From: Lysobacter capsici
Lineage (GTDB): Bacteria > Pseudomonadota > Gammaproteobacteria > Xanthomonadales > Xanthomonadaceae
Direction of reading: 5' to 3'
NCBI RefSeq assembly: GCF_014779555.2
Contig: NZ_CP094357.1
Span: 3,100,001-3,164,000, forward strand
Length of the DNA stretch: 64,000 nt
Position numbers and translations under genes: made by a program. The notes below the pieces were generated by a model. It saw nothing but the letters and a program-made list of their open reading frames with translations. It was not told where the DNA came from and searched no databases. Shown one piece after another: positions 48,221 through 58,341 of this stretch; the stretch's first letter is position 1; each line of letters opens with the position of its first letter.

Positions 48221-50026
48221 TCAGCGCCCGGCCTTCTTGCTCGCGATCCACTCGTCGATGTGCTTCTCCAGCACGCTCAACGGCACCGAACCGGTCGAGA
48301 GCACTTCGTCGTTGAAGTCGCGCACGTCGAAGCCCTCGCCCAGTGCCTGCTTCGAACGCTCGCGCAGTTCGGAGATCTTGAGCTGGCCGATCTTGTACGC
48401 CAGCGCCTGGCCCGGGGTGCCGATGTAGCGGTCGATTTCGTTGACGATGTCCTGCTCGGTCTTGGGCGCGTTGTCGGTGAAATAGGCGATCGCCTTGTCC
48501 CGGCTCCAGCCCTTGGCGTGCATGCCGGTGTCGACCACCAGGCGCACCGCGCGCCACATGTCGTAGGCCAGCTGGCCCATGCGGTCGTAAGGATCGTCGT
48601 ACAGGCCCATGTCGTAGCCCAGACGCTCGGCGTACAGGCCCCAGCCTTCGCCGTAGGCGACGAAATAGCCGGTGCGGCGGAACATCGGCGCATCCGGCAG
48701 CTCCAGGCCGCAGGCGAACTGGAAGTGGTGGCCCGGCACCGCTTCGTGCAGCGACAGCGGGATCATTTCCCAGGTCGGCCGCACTTCGGGCTTGTACAGA
48801 TTGACGTAGTAGAAACCCGCGCGGCTGCCATCCACGGCGCCGGGCTGGTAGTACGCGGTGGTGGTGTCGGGCGCGACGTTGTCGGGGATCGGTCGCACGC
48901 CATAAGGCTGGCGCGGGATGATCTTCGACACTTTGACCAGTTCCGGATCGATGCGCTTGGCGGTGGCCTGGTAGGCCTCCAGCAGTGCGGCCGGGGTCTT
49001 GTGGAAGAACTTGGGATCGCTGCGCAGGTAGGTGAAGAATTCGCCCAGGCTGCCCTTGAACCCGACCTCGGCCTTGATCTTTTCCATCTCGGCGCGGATG
49101 CGCGCGACTTCCTTCACGCCGATCTGGTGGATCGCATCGGCGCTCAGGTCGGTGGTGGTGTAGTACGCGGCGAGGAAGTCGTAATAGGCCTTGCCGTCGG
49201 GCAGATCGCTGACCGCGATGCTGGTGACGGTGTGCGGCAGATAGTCCTTGTCGAAGAACTCGCCGAAACGGCGATACGCGGGCACCAGAATGTCGGCGAT
49301 GACTTTCTTCGCCTCGGCCTGCAAGGCCGCGCGATCGGCCGCGCCGATGCTGTCGGGGAAGCGGTTGAAGGGCTTGTAGAACGGGCTGCGGGTCGGATCG
49401 GCGACCACCTGCTTGGCGATCTGCGCCGGCACGCGCTGCATCAACACCCGCGGCGGGGTGATGCCGGCCTTGACGCCTTCGCGCATCAGCACCTGATTCT
49501 GCTCGATCACCGCGGGCAAGGCGCGCATGCGCGCGAGCCAGTCGCGGTAATCCTTGACCTGATCGAACTGCAGCACTTCGACCATGCCGTCGGCGCTCTG
49601 CACGCCGCCGGCCTGCCCCACCGGCGACAGGTACTCGCGGAATTTCTGCCGCTCGATGCCTTTTTCCAGATCCCAGGCGAACACGTCGTAGTTGAGCTGG
49701 TCGGCGACCGACAAGTCGCCGCGGTCGATGGCCTTGAGCTTGGCCAGCGCGTCGGGATCGGCCTGGTTGCGCGCTTCGATCGCGGCCAGGCTGTAATCGG
49801 TCCAGCGGTCGTTGAAGCGCTTGTCGCCGTTGTAGCTGGCGTTTTCCGGGCTCTCGCGCAGGCCGCGTTCCCACTGCGCGTCGAACAAGGCGTGCAGCGC
49901 CAGCGCGCTGGGCTTGCGCGCGACCGGGCCGGCGGTGGTGGTGGATGCGGGCGCGGCGAAGGTGGCGGGCGATGCGGCCAGCACCACGGCGGCGATCGCC
50001 ATGGCGAGCAGGACGGGACGGAGCAT
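48221..50026 (-). CDS. DUF885 family exported protein, probable metallopeptidase
   Basis: A 601-residue protein with a signal peptide (to about residue 24, ATFA). The region PLSLHEAVPGHHFQ carries an HExxxGHH zinc motif, and GYFVAYGEGWGLYAERLG supplies the downstream Glu, both typical of DUF885 proteins. Relatives are described as gluzincin-type metallopeptidases. It is a monocistronic gene with a normal length (about 600). The natural substrate is unknown. Confidence 0.88.
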   Translation of the reverse strand: MLRPVLLAMAIAAVVLAASPATFAAPASTTTAGPVARKPSALALHALFDAQWERGLRESPENASYNGDKRFNDRWTDYSLAAIEARNQADPDALAKLKAIDRGDLSVADQLNYDVFAWDLEKGIERQKFREYLSPVGQAGGVQSADGMVEVLQFDQVKDYRDWLARMRALPAVIEQNQVLMREGVKAGITPPRVLMQRVPAQIAKQVVADPTRSPFYKPFNRFPDSIGAADRAALQAEAKKVIADILVPAYRRFGEFFDKDYLPHTVTSIAVSDLPDGKAYYDFLAAYYTTTDLSADAIHQIGVKEVARIRAEMEKIKAEVGFKGSLGEFFTYLRSDPKFFHKTPAALLEAYQATAKRIDPELVKVSKIIPRQPYGVRPIPDNVAPDTTTAYYQPGAVDGSRAGFYYVNLYKPEVRPTWEMIPLSLHEAVPGHHFQFACGLELPDAPMFRRTGYFVAYGEGWGLYAERLGYDMGLYDDPYDRMGQLAYDMWRAVRLVVDTGMHAKGWSRDKAIAYFTDNAPKTEQDIVNEIDRYIGTPGQALAYKIGQLKISELRERSKQALGEGFDVRDFNDEVLSTGSVPLSVLEKHIDEWIASKKAGR

Positions 50027-50134
50027 GCGGAATTCCCCTCGGAGTCAGCGTCCGAGTCTAGCCCGGCGTCGCGGGGACGCCGCATGGCGAAAGTTGGGCT
50101 GGGTCTGGATCGGCCCGCCGTGTCCGCCGCGTAT

Positions 50135-50434
50135 CCGACTGTAGGAGCTGCGCGAGCTGCGACCGCGAATTTACGCAGGCCGGCGCGGGTTTCGATCAGG
50201 CGTGTCGGATGGCGGTCGCGGCTTGCGCCGCTCCTACAGGAGGCTGACGGAGCTGCGCGGCGGTTGGATCAGGTTGCGAGGCATTGCGGATGCCGACTGT
50301 AAGAGCTGCGCGAGCTGCGACCGCGAATTGGCGTAGGCCGGCGCGGGTTTCGATCAGGCGTGTCGGATGGCGGTCGCGGCTTACGCCGCTCCTACAGGGG
50401 GCTGACGGAGCTATGCGGCGGTGGATCAGGTCGC
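50135..50434. repeat. tandem copies of a palindromic repeat
   Basis: Two adjacent units of about 150 bases (50135-50292 and 50293-50434) share most bases. Each opens with CCGACTGTAGGAGCTGCGCG (or TAAGAG), contains GGTTTCGATCAGGCGTGTCG, and closes with GCCGCTCCTACAGG, so it is itself an inverted repeat (TGTAGGAGC/GCTCCTACA). A third partial copy of the unit end, GCGCGGCGGTTGGATCAGG, lies at 50445-50463 and includes the stop codon of the next gene. No coding sequence is seen in 50027-50458. Confidence 0.85.
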
Positions 50435-50458
50435 CACGATTTATGCGCGGCGGTTGGA

Positions 50459-50797
50459 TCAGGCCGCGTCAGCCTGGGTGGTGAAGCTCTCGCCGCAGCC
50501 GCATTCGGCGGTGGCGTTGGGGTTCTGGAACACGAACATCTCGCCCAGGCCCTGCTTGAGGAAATCGATGCGGGTGCCTTCGACCAGCGGCAGGCTGATC
50601 GGATCGACGTAGATGCGCACGCCGTCTTGTTCGAACACGGTGTCGCCTTCGCGCTGTTCGCGGGCGAGGTCGGCGGTGTGTTGCCAGCCCGAGCAGCCGG
50701 TGCGGGTCACGCCGAAACGCAGGCCCAGGGCGGTCGGCGTTTCCGTCAGGAAGTGCTGGACTCGGGCAAGCGCGGCGGGGGCGAGGGTAACGGGCAT
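50459..50797 (-). CDS. IscA-type iron-sulfur cluster assembly protein
   Basis: A 112-residue A-type carrier that accepts and passes on Fe-S clusters. The three ligands are Cys35 (GCSGW), Cys99 and Cys101 (ECGCGESF), the same positions as in Escherichia coli IscA. YVDPISLPLVEGTRIDFL and FVFQNPNA are family segments. No iscS, iscU or suf gene adjoins it, so whether it acts in general assembly or a dedicated target is open. ErpA homologues are longer at the N-terminus, so IscA-like is preferred. Its stop overlaps a dispersed repeat word. Confidence 0.9.
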   Translation of the reverse strand: MPVTLAPAALARVQHFLTETPTALGLRFGVTRTGCSGWQHTADLAREQREGDTVFEQDGVRIYVDPISLPLVEGTRIDFLKQGLGEMFVFQNPNATAECGCGESFTTQADAA

Positions 50798-51140
50798 GGC
50801 GGTACTCGTAGGGTGGGCATGGCGGCACGACGACCGGCGGATCGGAGCGATTGGACTGAATCTGAGCGACTGTCGATCAGATCGCGTCCATCGCGATGGT
50901 CTCGTGCACGAACACGCGTGGACATGCATCGATTGGCCGATGCCGGAATGGTAGCAGCCCGGCATCCACGGGCTGTACCCGATATGGCGGCATGGGTCGC
51001 GGGGTTCAAGGCGTGGCCAGGTCCGCATGGCGGGCTGCGGATAGCCGTCGCGCCGGCTTCGGCCTGCCCTGCACCGCCTCAAGGCGTGCCGCTGATCCAC
51101 CGATCCCTAAGGAACGCTCGGACCTGCTGCCCCGCCCCGT
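50798..51140. other. intergenic region, nothing recognised
   Basis: 343 bases between two minus-strand genes. It must contain the promoter of the IscA-type gene. No hairpin with a T-run, peptide gene or repeat was found. Confidence 0.4.
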
Positions 51141-52358
51141 TCAGTCCCCGCGACCGGCCGCCGCGCCCGCAGCCGCTGCCGGCACATCAGGCGGCGCCAG
51201 CAGATAGGTCGCGAAGCTGCCCAGCCAGTGCGCGCCGGCGTAATGGGTGTCGCCGACCGCGATCAGGCCGAGCTTGCGGTGCTCGGTCGCCGCCGCGCGC
51301 AGGGCCGGGATCCGGCGGTCGCCCGAGGCCAGTCCGCGGGCGATGCCCTCCAGCATCCAGGCGCGGCTGAGGTTGAGGCCGTCGAGATGGGCCAGCTTGC
51401 CGTCGGCCGGGTCCAGCACCAGTCCCGGGGTCAGCCAGTCGTTGCGGGCGCGGCGCGGGATCTGCGGCAGGAAGGTCTTGAGCCAGCGCGAGAATTCCTC
51501 CGGCGCCAGCACCCGCCGCATTAGGTCGGCCTCGGCCAGGCACGGCGACAGGAAGTCCTGGCCGGACGGCTCGTAGGCCAGCGGGCAGTTACGGTCGGCC
51601 AGGTAGTAATAGCGCGAGCGGGCAATCAGCGCGTCGCGCAGGACCTGATCACCGCTGACAGCGGTCCAGTCCAGGGCCAGGCCGAACGCGAACGCGGTCT
51701 GGCTGTGTTCGCCGACCCGGATCGGCTTGGTCAGCTTGGGCAGCCAGCGCAGCAGACGGCCGGCGGCCTCGCGTTCCAGCGGTTCCAGCGCCGCGGCCCA
51801 TTGCCGCGCCTGCGGGTCGTCCCAGCCGCGCAGCTGCGCGCCCAGTTGCAGCAGCCAGGCCAGGCCGTAGGGCCGCTCGAAGCTGTCGTCGTCGCCGCGG
51901 CGCAGATAGGCCAGCTCGCCGGCGATGTTCTGCGCGGTCAGGTTGCGCGCCAGCGCGGCGCGCGCGGGCGCCGCGAACGCCGCCTGCGGGAAGCGCTGGA
52001 CCAGACGCGCCAGCAGCCAGTGGCCGTGGACCGAGGAATGCCAGTCGTAGCAGCCGTAGAACGCCGGATACAGCTGGCTCGGCGCCTGCACGTCGCGCGC
52101 GTTGTCCAGGCGGTGGGCGATCTTGTTCGGGTATTCGCGACCGACGCAGCTCAACGCCAATCCGGCGAAATGGGCGGCGTGGGCTTCGTCGAGCACCACG
52201 TCCGGCGCCGGCGCCGGGATCGGCAGGGCCTTGGGCACGGCCTCTTGCTGCTGCGCGAAGGCCGCGCCCGTCCACAACACGAATGCCGCGATCAGGCTGC
52301 CTCGCACGCTCGCACCCCAGCCGTTCGTCCCGTTCCGACCTGCCCCGCCCTTGCCCAT
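51141..52358 (-). CDS. DUF2891 family exported protein
   Basis: A 405-residue protein with a hydrophobic export segment (SLIAAFVLWTGAAFA, residues 21-35). The core has YPAFYGCYDWHSSVHGHWLL, ERPYGLAWLLQL, NCPLAYEPSGQDFLSPCLAEADLMRRVL and a C-terminal HYAGAHWLGSFATYLL. These alpha/alpha-barrel-like motifs are typical of DUF2891, whose function is not known; the His/Asp/Trp-rich pocket suggests an enzyme. The ATG at 52358 gives a long N-region before the export segment; a GTG at 52307 is an alternative. Confidence 0.82.
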   Translation of the reverse strand: MGKGGAGRNGTNGWGASVRGSLIAAFVLWTGAAFAQQQEAVPKALPIPAPAPDVVLDEAHAAHFAGLALSCVGREYPNKIAHRLDNARDVQAPSQLYPAFYGCYDWHSSVHGHWLLARLVQRFPQAAFAAPARAALARNLTAQNIAGELAYLRRGDDDSFERPYGLAWLLQLGAQLRGWDDPQARQWAAALEPLEREAAGRLLRWLPKLTKPIRVGEHSQTAFAFGLALDWTAVSGDQVLRDALIARSRYYYLADRNCPLAYEPSGQDFLSPCLAEADLMRRVLAPEEFSRWLKTFLPQIPRRARNDWLTPGLVLDPADGKLAHLDGLNLSRAWMLEGIARGLASGDRRIPALRAAATEHRKLGLIAVGDTHYAGAHWLGSFATYLLAPPDVPAAAAGAAAGRGD

Positions 52359-52474
52359 GCCGCGTCCCCCCGTGATCGACTTGGCAGTCTACGATCGCGC
52401 GCGCCGCCGCGCTTCGCCGGAATCATCCGTTATGATCGCCGTCCCTCACACGCAACGCGCTAAGGCGGCACGAC

Positions 52475-53875
<1,401 letters not shown>

Positions 53876-53880
53876 TTCGA

Positions 53881-53917
53881 GGGCGCGCCGACAGTGATCT
53901 GTCGCGCGCCTTGTTTT
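53881..53917 (+). terminator. rho-independent terminator of asnS
   Basis: GGCGCGCCGACAG and CTGTCGCGCGCC pair around TGAT with one bulged C, followed by TTGTTTT. It begins six bases after the asnS stop. Confidence 0.85.
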
Positions 53918-53951
53918 GATCCGTCTTTCGCCCTGCTTTTTTGCTTTTGCT

Positions 53952-54037
53952 CGTCATTCCCGCGAACGCGGGAATTCAGCGACTTTGATCGCAACCGGCA
54001 CGAAAGGCACTGGATCCCCGCGTTCGCGGGGATGACG
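53952..54037. repeat. paired palindromic repeat (CGTCATTCCCGCGAACGCGGG type)
   Basis: Two inverted copies face each other: CGTCATTCCCGCGAACGCGG at the left and the complement of CGTCATCCCCGCGAACGCGG at the right (ending GGGGATGACG). Each is itself a palindrome with centre GAAC or GTTC. This arrangement is a common REP-type element of proteobacteria. It lies in the 260-base gap after asnS. Confidence 0.85.
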
Positions 54038-54136
54038 TTCTTGGAGAGATGCGCCTCGGATACGCCATTGATGCATAACCGGCGTCTCATGCAAAACCGG
54101 CGTCGTCTCCCAGCACCGCAACGAGGTAAGCAACAC

Positions 54137-54442
54137 GTGATCCTGTTCCTGGCCCTGACCTTCGTAGGCATCGCGGTATCGGCCTTCTGCGCGTTCGCGA
54201 TCTTCTGGCCGCTGGCGCTGGTGCATCTGCGCGATCGCCATCCGCCGCTGCGGCATGAGCTCGGCGAGGCGGCCTTCGTCAATCCGGCGGCCTGGAGCTG
54301 GCTGCTGCGCCAGCGTTACCGCGCCGCCAGCGATCGCAATCTCGACGGCCTGGCCACGCCGGCGCGGGTGTCGTTGCTGATCGTTTTCGTGTCGCTGGCC
54401 TGCGCCGGCGTGTTGTGGATCCTGTCTGCGGTGGTGGCGTGA
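54137..54442 (+). CDS. small two-span membrane protein
   Basis: A 101-residue inner-membrane protein. Hydrophobic spans are at about residues 1-25 (ILFLALTFVGIAVSAFCAFAIFW) and 80-100 (VSLLIVFVSLACAGVLWIL), with a polar loop between that contains RDRHPPLRHELGEA and AAWSWLLRQRYRA. The spans exceed the usual quoting length only in part and are cited by key words. The start is a GTG with GAGG upstream. Its stop shares one base with the next ATG (TGATG). The layout resembles UspB-like stress membrane proteins, but the assignment is uncertain. Confidence 0.65.
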   Translation: MILFLALTFVGIAVSAFCAFAIFWPLALVHLRDRHPPLRHELGEAAFVNPAAWSWLLRQRYRAASDRNLDGLATPARVSLLIVFVSLACAGVLWILSAVVA

Positions 54443-54750
54443 TGAGCGAATATTCCGACGAGAGCTGGTGGCTGGCGACCCTGGGCCGCACCGTGGTGTG
54501 GGCGCGGCTGCGCGTGCGCGAGGCCGGCACCGCAGAGGTCTTCGACAGCGACGGCAAGATCCTGCCCTACGACAGCGAAGACACCGCGCGCGCGGCCTTG
54601 ATGGACGCCGAGTTCGTCGAACTTAGCGGTCTGGACGACGACGATGCGCAGGCGCGCGGTTTCGCTCTGGCCGAGCTGGTTCCGCCGCGGGCCGGCGATG
54701 ATGCCGCGCTGGCGTCGCTGATGATCCAGAAACTGCCGCAGCCGCACTGA
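54442..54750 (+). CDS. small acidic protein, unknown function
   Basis: A 102-residue soluble protein. It opens with MSEYSDESWWLATLGRTVVW and has a conserved-looking middle, RVREAGTAEVFDSDGKILPY, then an acidic stretch (LSGLDDDDAQARGF). It has no signal peptide. Translation is coupled to the membrane protein upstream (TGATG) and the PaiB-like gene begins eight bases downstream, so the three form an operon. I do not recognise the family. Confidence 0.72.
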   Translation: MSEYSDESWWLATLGRTVVWARLRVREAGTAEVFDSDGKILPYDSEDTARAALMDAEFVELSGLDDDDAQARGFALAELVPPRAGDDAALASLMIQKLPQPH

Positions 54751-54758
54751 GCACGGCC

Positions 54759-55394
54759 ATGTACCTGCCGCGCGCCTTCGCCGAAACCGACCTGGGCGCG
54801 CTCGATCGCCTGGCCGAGCAGTACGACTTCGCCACCCTGATCACCGTGCGCGACGAACTGCCGACGGTGAGTCATCTGCCGCTGCTGTACCGCCGCGACG
54901 GCGATCAGGTCGAACTGCGCGGCCATTGGGCGCGGCCGAACCCGCAGGCGCGGCACGCCGGCCCGGCGCTGGCGATCCTGCAAGGCCCGCAGGCTTATAT
55001 CTCGCCGGGCTGGTACCCCGACAAGGAAACCGCGGCGCGGGTGCCGACCTGGAACTACGCGATCGCGCATCTGCACGGCCAGTTGGAAACCTTCGAGGAC
55101 GAGCCCGGACTGGCCCGGGTCGTCGACGATCTGAGCGTGCGTCACGAAACCCGCATCGGCAGCGACTGGCGCTTCGAAGTCGAACGCGAGGAACTGCGCC
55201 GGCAACTGCGCGGCATCGTCGGTTTCCGCTTCCGGGTCGAGCGCATGGAACTCAAGTTCAAGCTCAGCCAGAACCATCCGCTGGCCAATCGCGAAAACGT
55301 CGCCGCGCAATTGCAGGCGCAGGACCGCGACGACAGCCGCGCGGTCGCCGCGTTGATGCGCGAGCGCATGCGGCACACCGTCGCGGACGATTGA
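54759..55394 (+). CDS. FMN-binding PaiB-family protein
   Basis: A 211-residue protein of the PaiB/FMN-binding split-barrel family. The order MYLPRAFAETD, FATLITV, SHLPLLYR, GHWARPNPQ, YISPGWYPDKETAARVPTWNY and GFRFRVERMELKFKLSQN (each a short family word) is diagnostic. In Bacillus, PaiB is a negative regulator of sporulation and protease genes, although the fold suggests flavin or haem binding. There is no DNA-binding domain in view. It is the last gene of a three-gene operon. Confidence 0.88.
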   Translation: MYLPRAFAETDLGALDRLAEQYDFATLITVRDELPTVSHLPLLYRRDGDQVELRGHWARPNPQARHAGPALAILQGPQAYISPGWYPDKETAARVPTWNYAIAHLHGQLETFEDEPGLARVVDDLSVRHETRIGSDWRFEVEREELRRQLRGIVGFRFRVERMELKFKLSQNHPLANRENVAAQLQAQDRDDSRAVAALMRERMRHTVADD

Positions 55395-55461
55395 CCGCGT
55401 CAGACTTCCACTTGCGCCGCGTATTGCCACGCAGATCGCGCCGCCACCATCGGAGACCGAC

Positions 55462-56247
55462 ATGGACCTCAACCTCACCGGCAAACACGCGCTGGTCTGC
55501 GGCGCCTCCGAAGGCATCGGTCGCGCCGCCGCGCACGAACTGGCCCTGCTCGGCTGCGATGTGACCGTGCTGGCGCGCCGCGCCGACGCCCTGGCCGCGG
55601 TCGCCGAGGCCTTGCCGCGCAGCGGCGCGCAGGCGCACGGCTGGATCGCCGCCGACGTCGCCGATGCCGCCGCGCTGAGCGTGCAGGTCGAGGCGCTCGC
55701 CGCCGGCAAGCCGGTGCAGATCCTGATCAACAACACCGGCGGCCCGCCGGGCGGCCCGGCGCATTCGGCGACCGACACCGCGTATCTCGATGCATTCGCG
55801 CGCCATCTGCTCGCCAACCAGACCCTGGTGCGCGCGGTGTTGCCGGGCATGCGCTCGGCGCAGTGGGGCCGCGTGGTCAACGTGATCTCGACCTCGGTCA
55901 AGGAACCCATCGTCGGCCTGGGCGTGTCCAACACCATCCGCGGCGCGGTCGCGAGCTGGGCCAAGACCTTGTCGCGCGAACTCGGCGGCGACGGCATCAC
56001 CGTCAACAACGTGCTGCCCGGTTACACCCGGACCGCGCGCATCGAACAGATCGTCGGCGATCGCGCGCGCACGACCGGCTTGTCCGAAGAAGCCGTAATG
56101 GATGCGATGCGCAAGACCGTGCCGCTCAACCGCTTCGCGGATGCATCTGAAATCGCTGCGTGCATCGCCTTCCTGTGCTCGCCGGCGGCGGGTTACGTCG
56201 ACGGCGTGAGTCTGGCCGTGGACGGTGGGCGGATGCAGTCGATCTGA
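55462..56247 (+). CDS. SDR-family oxidoreductase lacking the YxxxK catalytic motif
   Basis: A 261-residue short-chain dehydrogenase-like protein. The Rossmann motif is altered (VCGASEGIG) and the NNAG-like motif is NNTGG. Where the catalytic Ser-Tyr-x-x-x-Lys is expected the sequence reads ISTSVKEPIVGLGVSNTIRG, with no Tyr or matching Lys. The end (GRMQSI) is normal. This matches a known divergent FabG-like subgroup without the classic tetrad. Whether it is an enzyme is open. The start follows CGGAGACCGAC. Confidence 0.88.
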   Translation: MDLNLTGKHALVCGASEGIGRAAAHELALLGCDVTVLARRADALAAVAEALPRSGAQAHGWIAADVADAAALSVQVEALAAGKPVQILINNTGGPPGGPAHSATDTAYLDAFARHLLANQTLVRAVLPGMRSAQWGRVVNVISTSVKEPIVGLGVSNTIRGAVASWAKTLSRELGGDGITVNNVLPGYTRTARIEQIVGDRARTTGLSEEAVMDAMRKTVPLNRFADASEIAACIAFLCSPAAGYVDGVSLAVDGGRMQSI

Positions 56248-56442
56248 GGGATCGAGTGATCGGGTGACGCCGAAGATGCCCTGCGATCGAAACTGAAGGG
56301 TCGCGAGATGCTTCGTGGTTCAGCGGAAGGGACTTCAGCCCGCCCCTGCCCCGATCGCCGCGTTCGATCATGAAGAGTCCTTGACGATCACAGCCGAAGC
56401 GCCTTCGCGCGGACGCTTCGTGCCGACGCCGATGCTTGCCGA

Positions 56443-58341
56443 TCAGCTTTGCGCGGACGTTGCGGCATCCGCGCCATAGCGCCCCAGTCGCGAACGCTCC
56501 AGCCACCACAGCCCCGCGGCGCAAACCAACCAGAGCAGGAACCACGGCCATGCCGGTCCGCGCGGCAGGTCGCTCGCGAACAGATCTTCCCAGCCGTCGC
56601 GCTCGGGCGCATCGGCGCCGGCGTCGTCACGCCGCGGCTGCGGCGACACCAGCGCCAAGGTCGCCTCGCGTAATTCGTTCGCGCGCAATCCGGGCGCATC
56701 GTCGCGGGCGCGAACGAAGAACGCGGTCGTACGCTCGCCTTGTTTCAACGCATGCCAGCCGGCCGCCTCGGGCCAGAACGCGGCGCAACGCTCGGCGCCG
56801 CGCACCGGGTCGATCAGCAGGCTGAGCGATTTGTTTTGCGGGTCGGACACCTGCGCGCCGTCGGCCAGCCCGCACAGCACCATGCGTTCGCCCTGCCGCG
56901 CCACGCCTTCGATACGCAATGTGTCGCGCGGCTTGGCCCGCGCCAAGGTCGCGAACGCCTGACTCCACAACTGCGCATGCAGATCGTCGCGCCCGGCCAG
57001 GGCCAGCACGAAGCTGTCGCCCAGGCTCCACAGGCCGATGCGCCCCTGCCCGTTCGCGCGCCAGGCGGCGAAGGCGTTACCGTCGGCATCGCGCAGCAGA
57101 CTTTGCACCTTCGGCCCGGCCAGCGACAGATTGCGCCGGGTCAGCGCCGGCACCGCCGCGACCGGTTGATCGCGCGGGCGCGGCGCGTGCTCGCTGCCCG
57201 GCCCGAGTCGCGCGCGCAGCGCATCTTCGTCGATCGACGGCGCCGGCAAGCGCATCGCGATCGAGTCCGCGCCCACGCCCAGTTCGAATCCGAGTTCGCG
57301 CAGCTGCGCGCGTGTGCGCGGCGACAAGGGCCCGGCGATGCGCAGCATCACGCCTAACCCCGTGCGCATCGCCGCCATCAGCGCCTCGCGCTGCGGCGCG
57401 CCCAGCGCATCCCAGGCACGCTCGTCGAGCACGACCAGATCGAACCCGGCCAGGGTCGCGGCATTCAGCGCAACCGGCGCATCGCCGAGCTGCATGCCGG
57501 CACCGACGCTGATCTGGGTATGCAGCTTCAGCCCCGCATCCAGCGCCCAGCGACGCAGGTATTTGAGTTCCGGTCCGGGCGCGCCGGCCAGCAGCAATAC
57601 CTTGGGTTGCGCATCGGGCAACACCGAAACCGGCAGTTCGATCTCCTCGATCACGTTCTGGCGAGCATCGCGCAGCCGCAAAGTAAATGCAGTCAGTCCG
57701 GCGCCGCGCGCGACCGCGCTGAGCGCGAACCCGCCATCGCGATCGGGCGCGATCCGATCCACGCGCCGCCGGCCCGGATCGAGCAGTTCGATCGTGCCGT
57801 CCTGCAAGCCCTGCACTCGACCATGAACCGCGAACGTCGCACCGACGCCGACCCGCGACGGCGCCCACACACCGACCAAACCGCGCGGCAATGCCGGCAG
57901 CTGGAATTCGATCGCCAGTCCGCGCGCGGCGTCGCGATCGCGCGCTTCCAGTCCCGCGCCGATCACCCGCACTCGTTGCGTGCCGGGATGGCGGCGCAAG
58001 GCCGTGGCCAGGTCCGGCGCACGCTCGCGTTCGGCCGACAACGGCGCTTCGGGCAGGCCGATCTGCAGGTCGCCCGCTGTCGCAACACCGCTTTGCGCCG
58101 CGCCGGCGGTCGCGACCACCATCGTGCCGGCCTGGGTGCGCAGCGGCGGCGGCAGCAAGCTCAGGTACAACAACACCGCGAGGATCGGCTGCGCCGCGAG
58201 CAACAACGCCAGACGCCAGCCGCGCGAACGCGCCGGGCGATCGGTACGGCGCTGGCGGTGGATCAGGCTCGCCATCGCGATCAGCGCCGCGAGGCCCAGG
58301 ACGACGGCGATCAGGATGGGCAAGTTGATGGGCAAGTTCAT
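56443..58341 (-). CDS. large membrane protein of the MoxR operon
   Basis: A 632-residue protein with two N-terminal membrane spans (about residues 7-27 and 42-64), a large periplasmic region and a final span near residues 600-620 (WPWFLLWLVCAAGLWWLERSR). The periplasmic part has a beta-sandwich (VGVGATFAVHGRVQGLQDG) and a class I glutamine-amidotransferase-like region (FDLVVLDERAWDALG). The topology suggests a BatA/BatD-type scaffold. The start overlaps the upstream stop (ATGA). Last gene of the operon in view; function unknown. Confidence 0.78.
   Translation of the reverse strand: MNLPINLPILIAVVLGLAALIAMASLIHRQRRTDRPARSRGWRLALLLAAQPILAVLLYLSLLPPPLRTQAGTMVVATAGAAQSGVATAGDLQIGLPEAPLSAERERAPDLATALRRHPGTQRVRVIGAGLEARDRDAARGLAIEFQLPALPRGLVGVWAPSRVGVGATFAVHGRVQGLQDGTIELLDPGRRRVDRIAPDRDGGFALSAVARGAGLTAFTLRLRDARQNVIEEIELPVSVLPDAQPKVLLLAGAPGPELKYLRRWALDAGLKLHTQISVGAGMQLGDAPVALNAATLAGFDLVVLDERAWDALGAPQREALMAAMRTGLGVMLRIAGPLSPRTRAQLRELGFELGVGADSIAMRLPAPSIDEDALRARLGPGSEHAPRPRDQPVAAVPALTRRNLSLAGPKVQSLLRDADGNAFAAWRANGQGRIGLWSLGDSFVLALAGRDDLHAQLWSQAFATLARAKPRDTLRIEGVARQGERMVLCGLADGAQVSDPQNKSLSLLIDPVRGAERCAAFWPEAAGWHALKQGERTTAFFVRARDDAPGLRANELREATLALVSPQPRRDDAGADAPERDGWEDLFASDLPRGPAWPWFLLWLVCAAGLWWLERSRLGRYGADAATSAQS

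Noticed and set aside
47939-50302. 787-codon open frame on the plus strand
   Set aside because: Antisense to the DUF885 gene, which has a signal peptide and complete zinc motif.
50135-50434. CRISPR-like tandem repeats
   Set aside because: Only two long units that are palindromic and adjacent without spacers; no cas genes.
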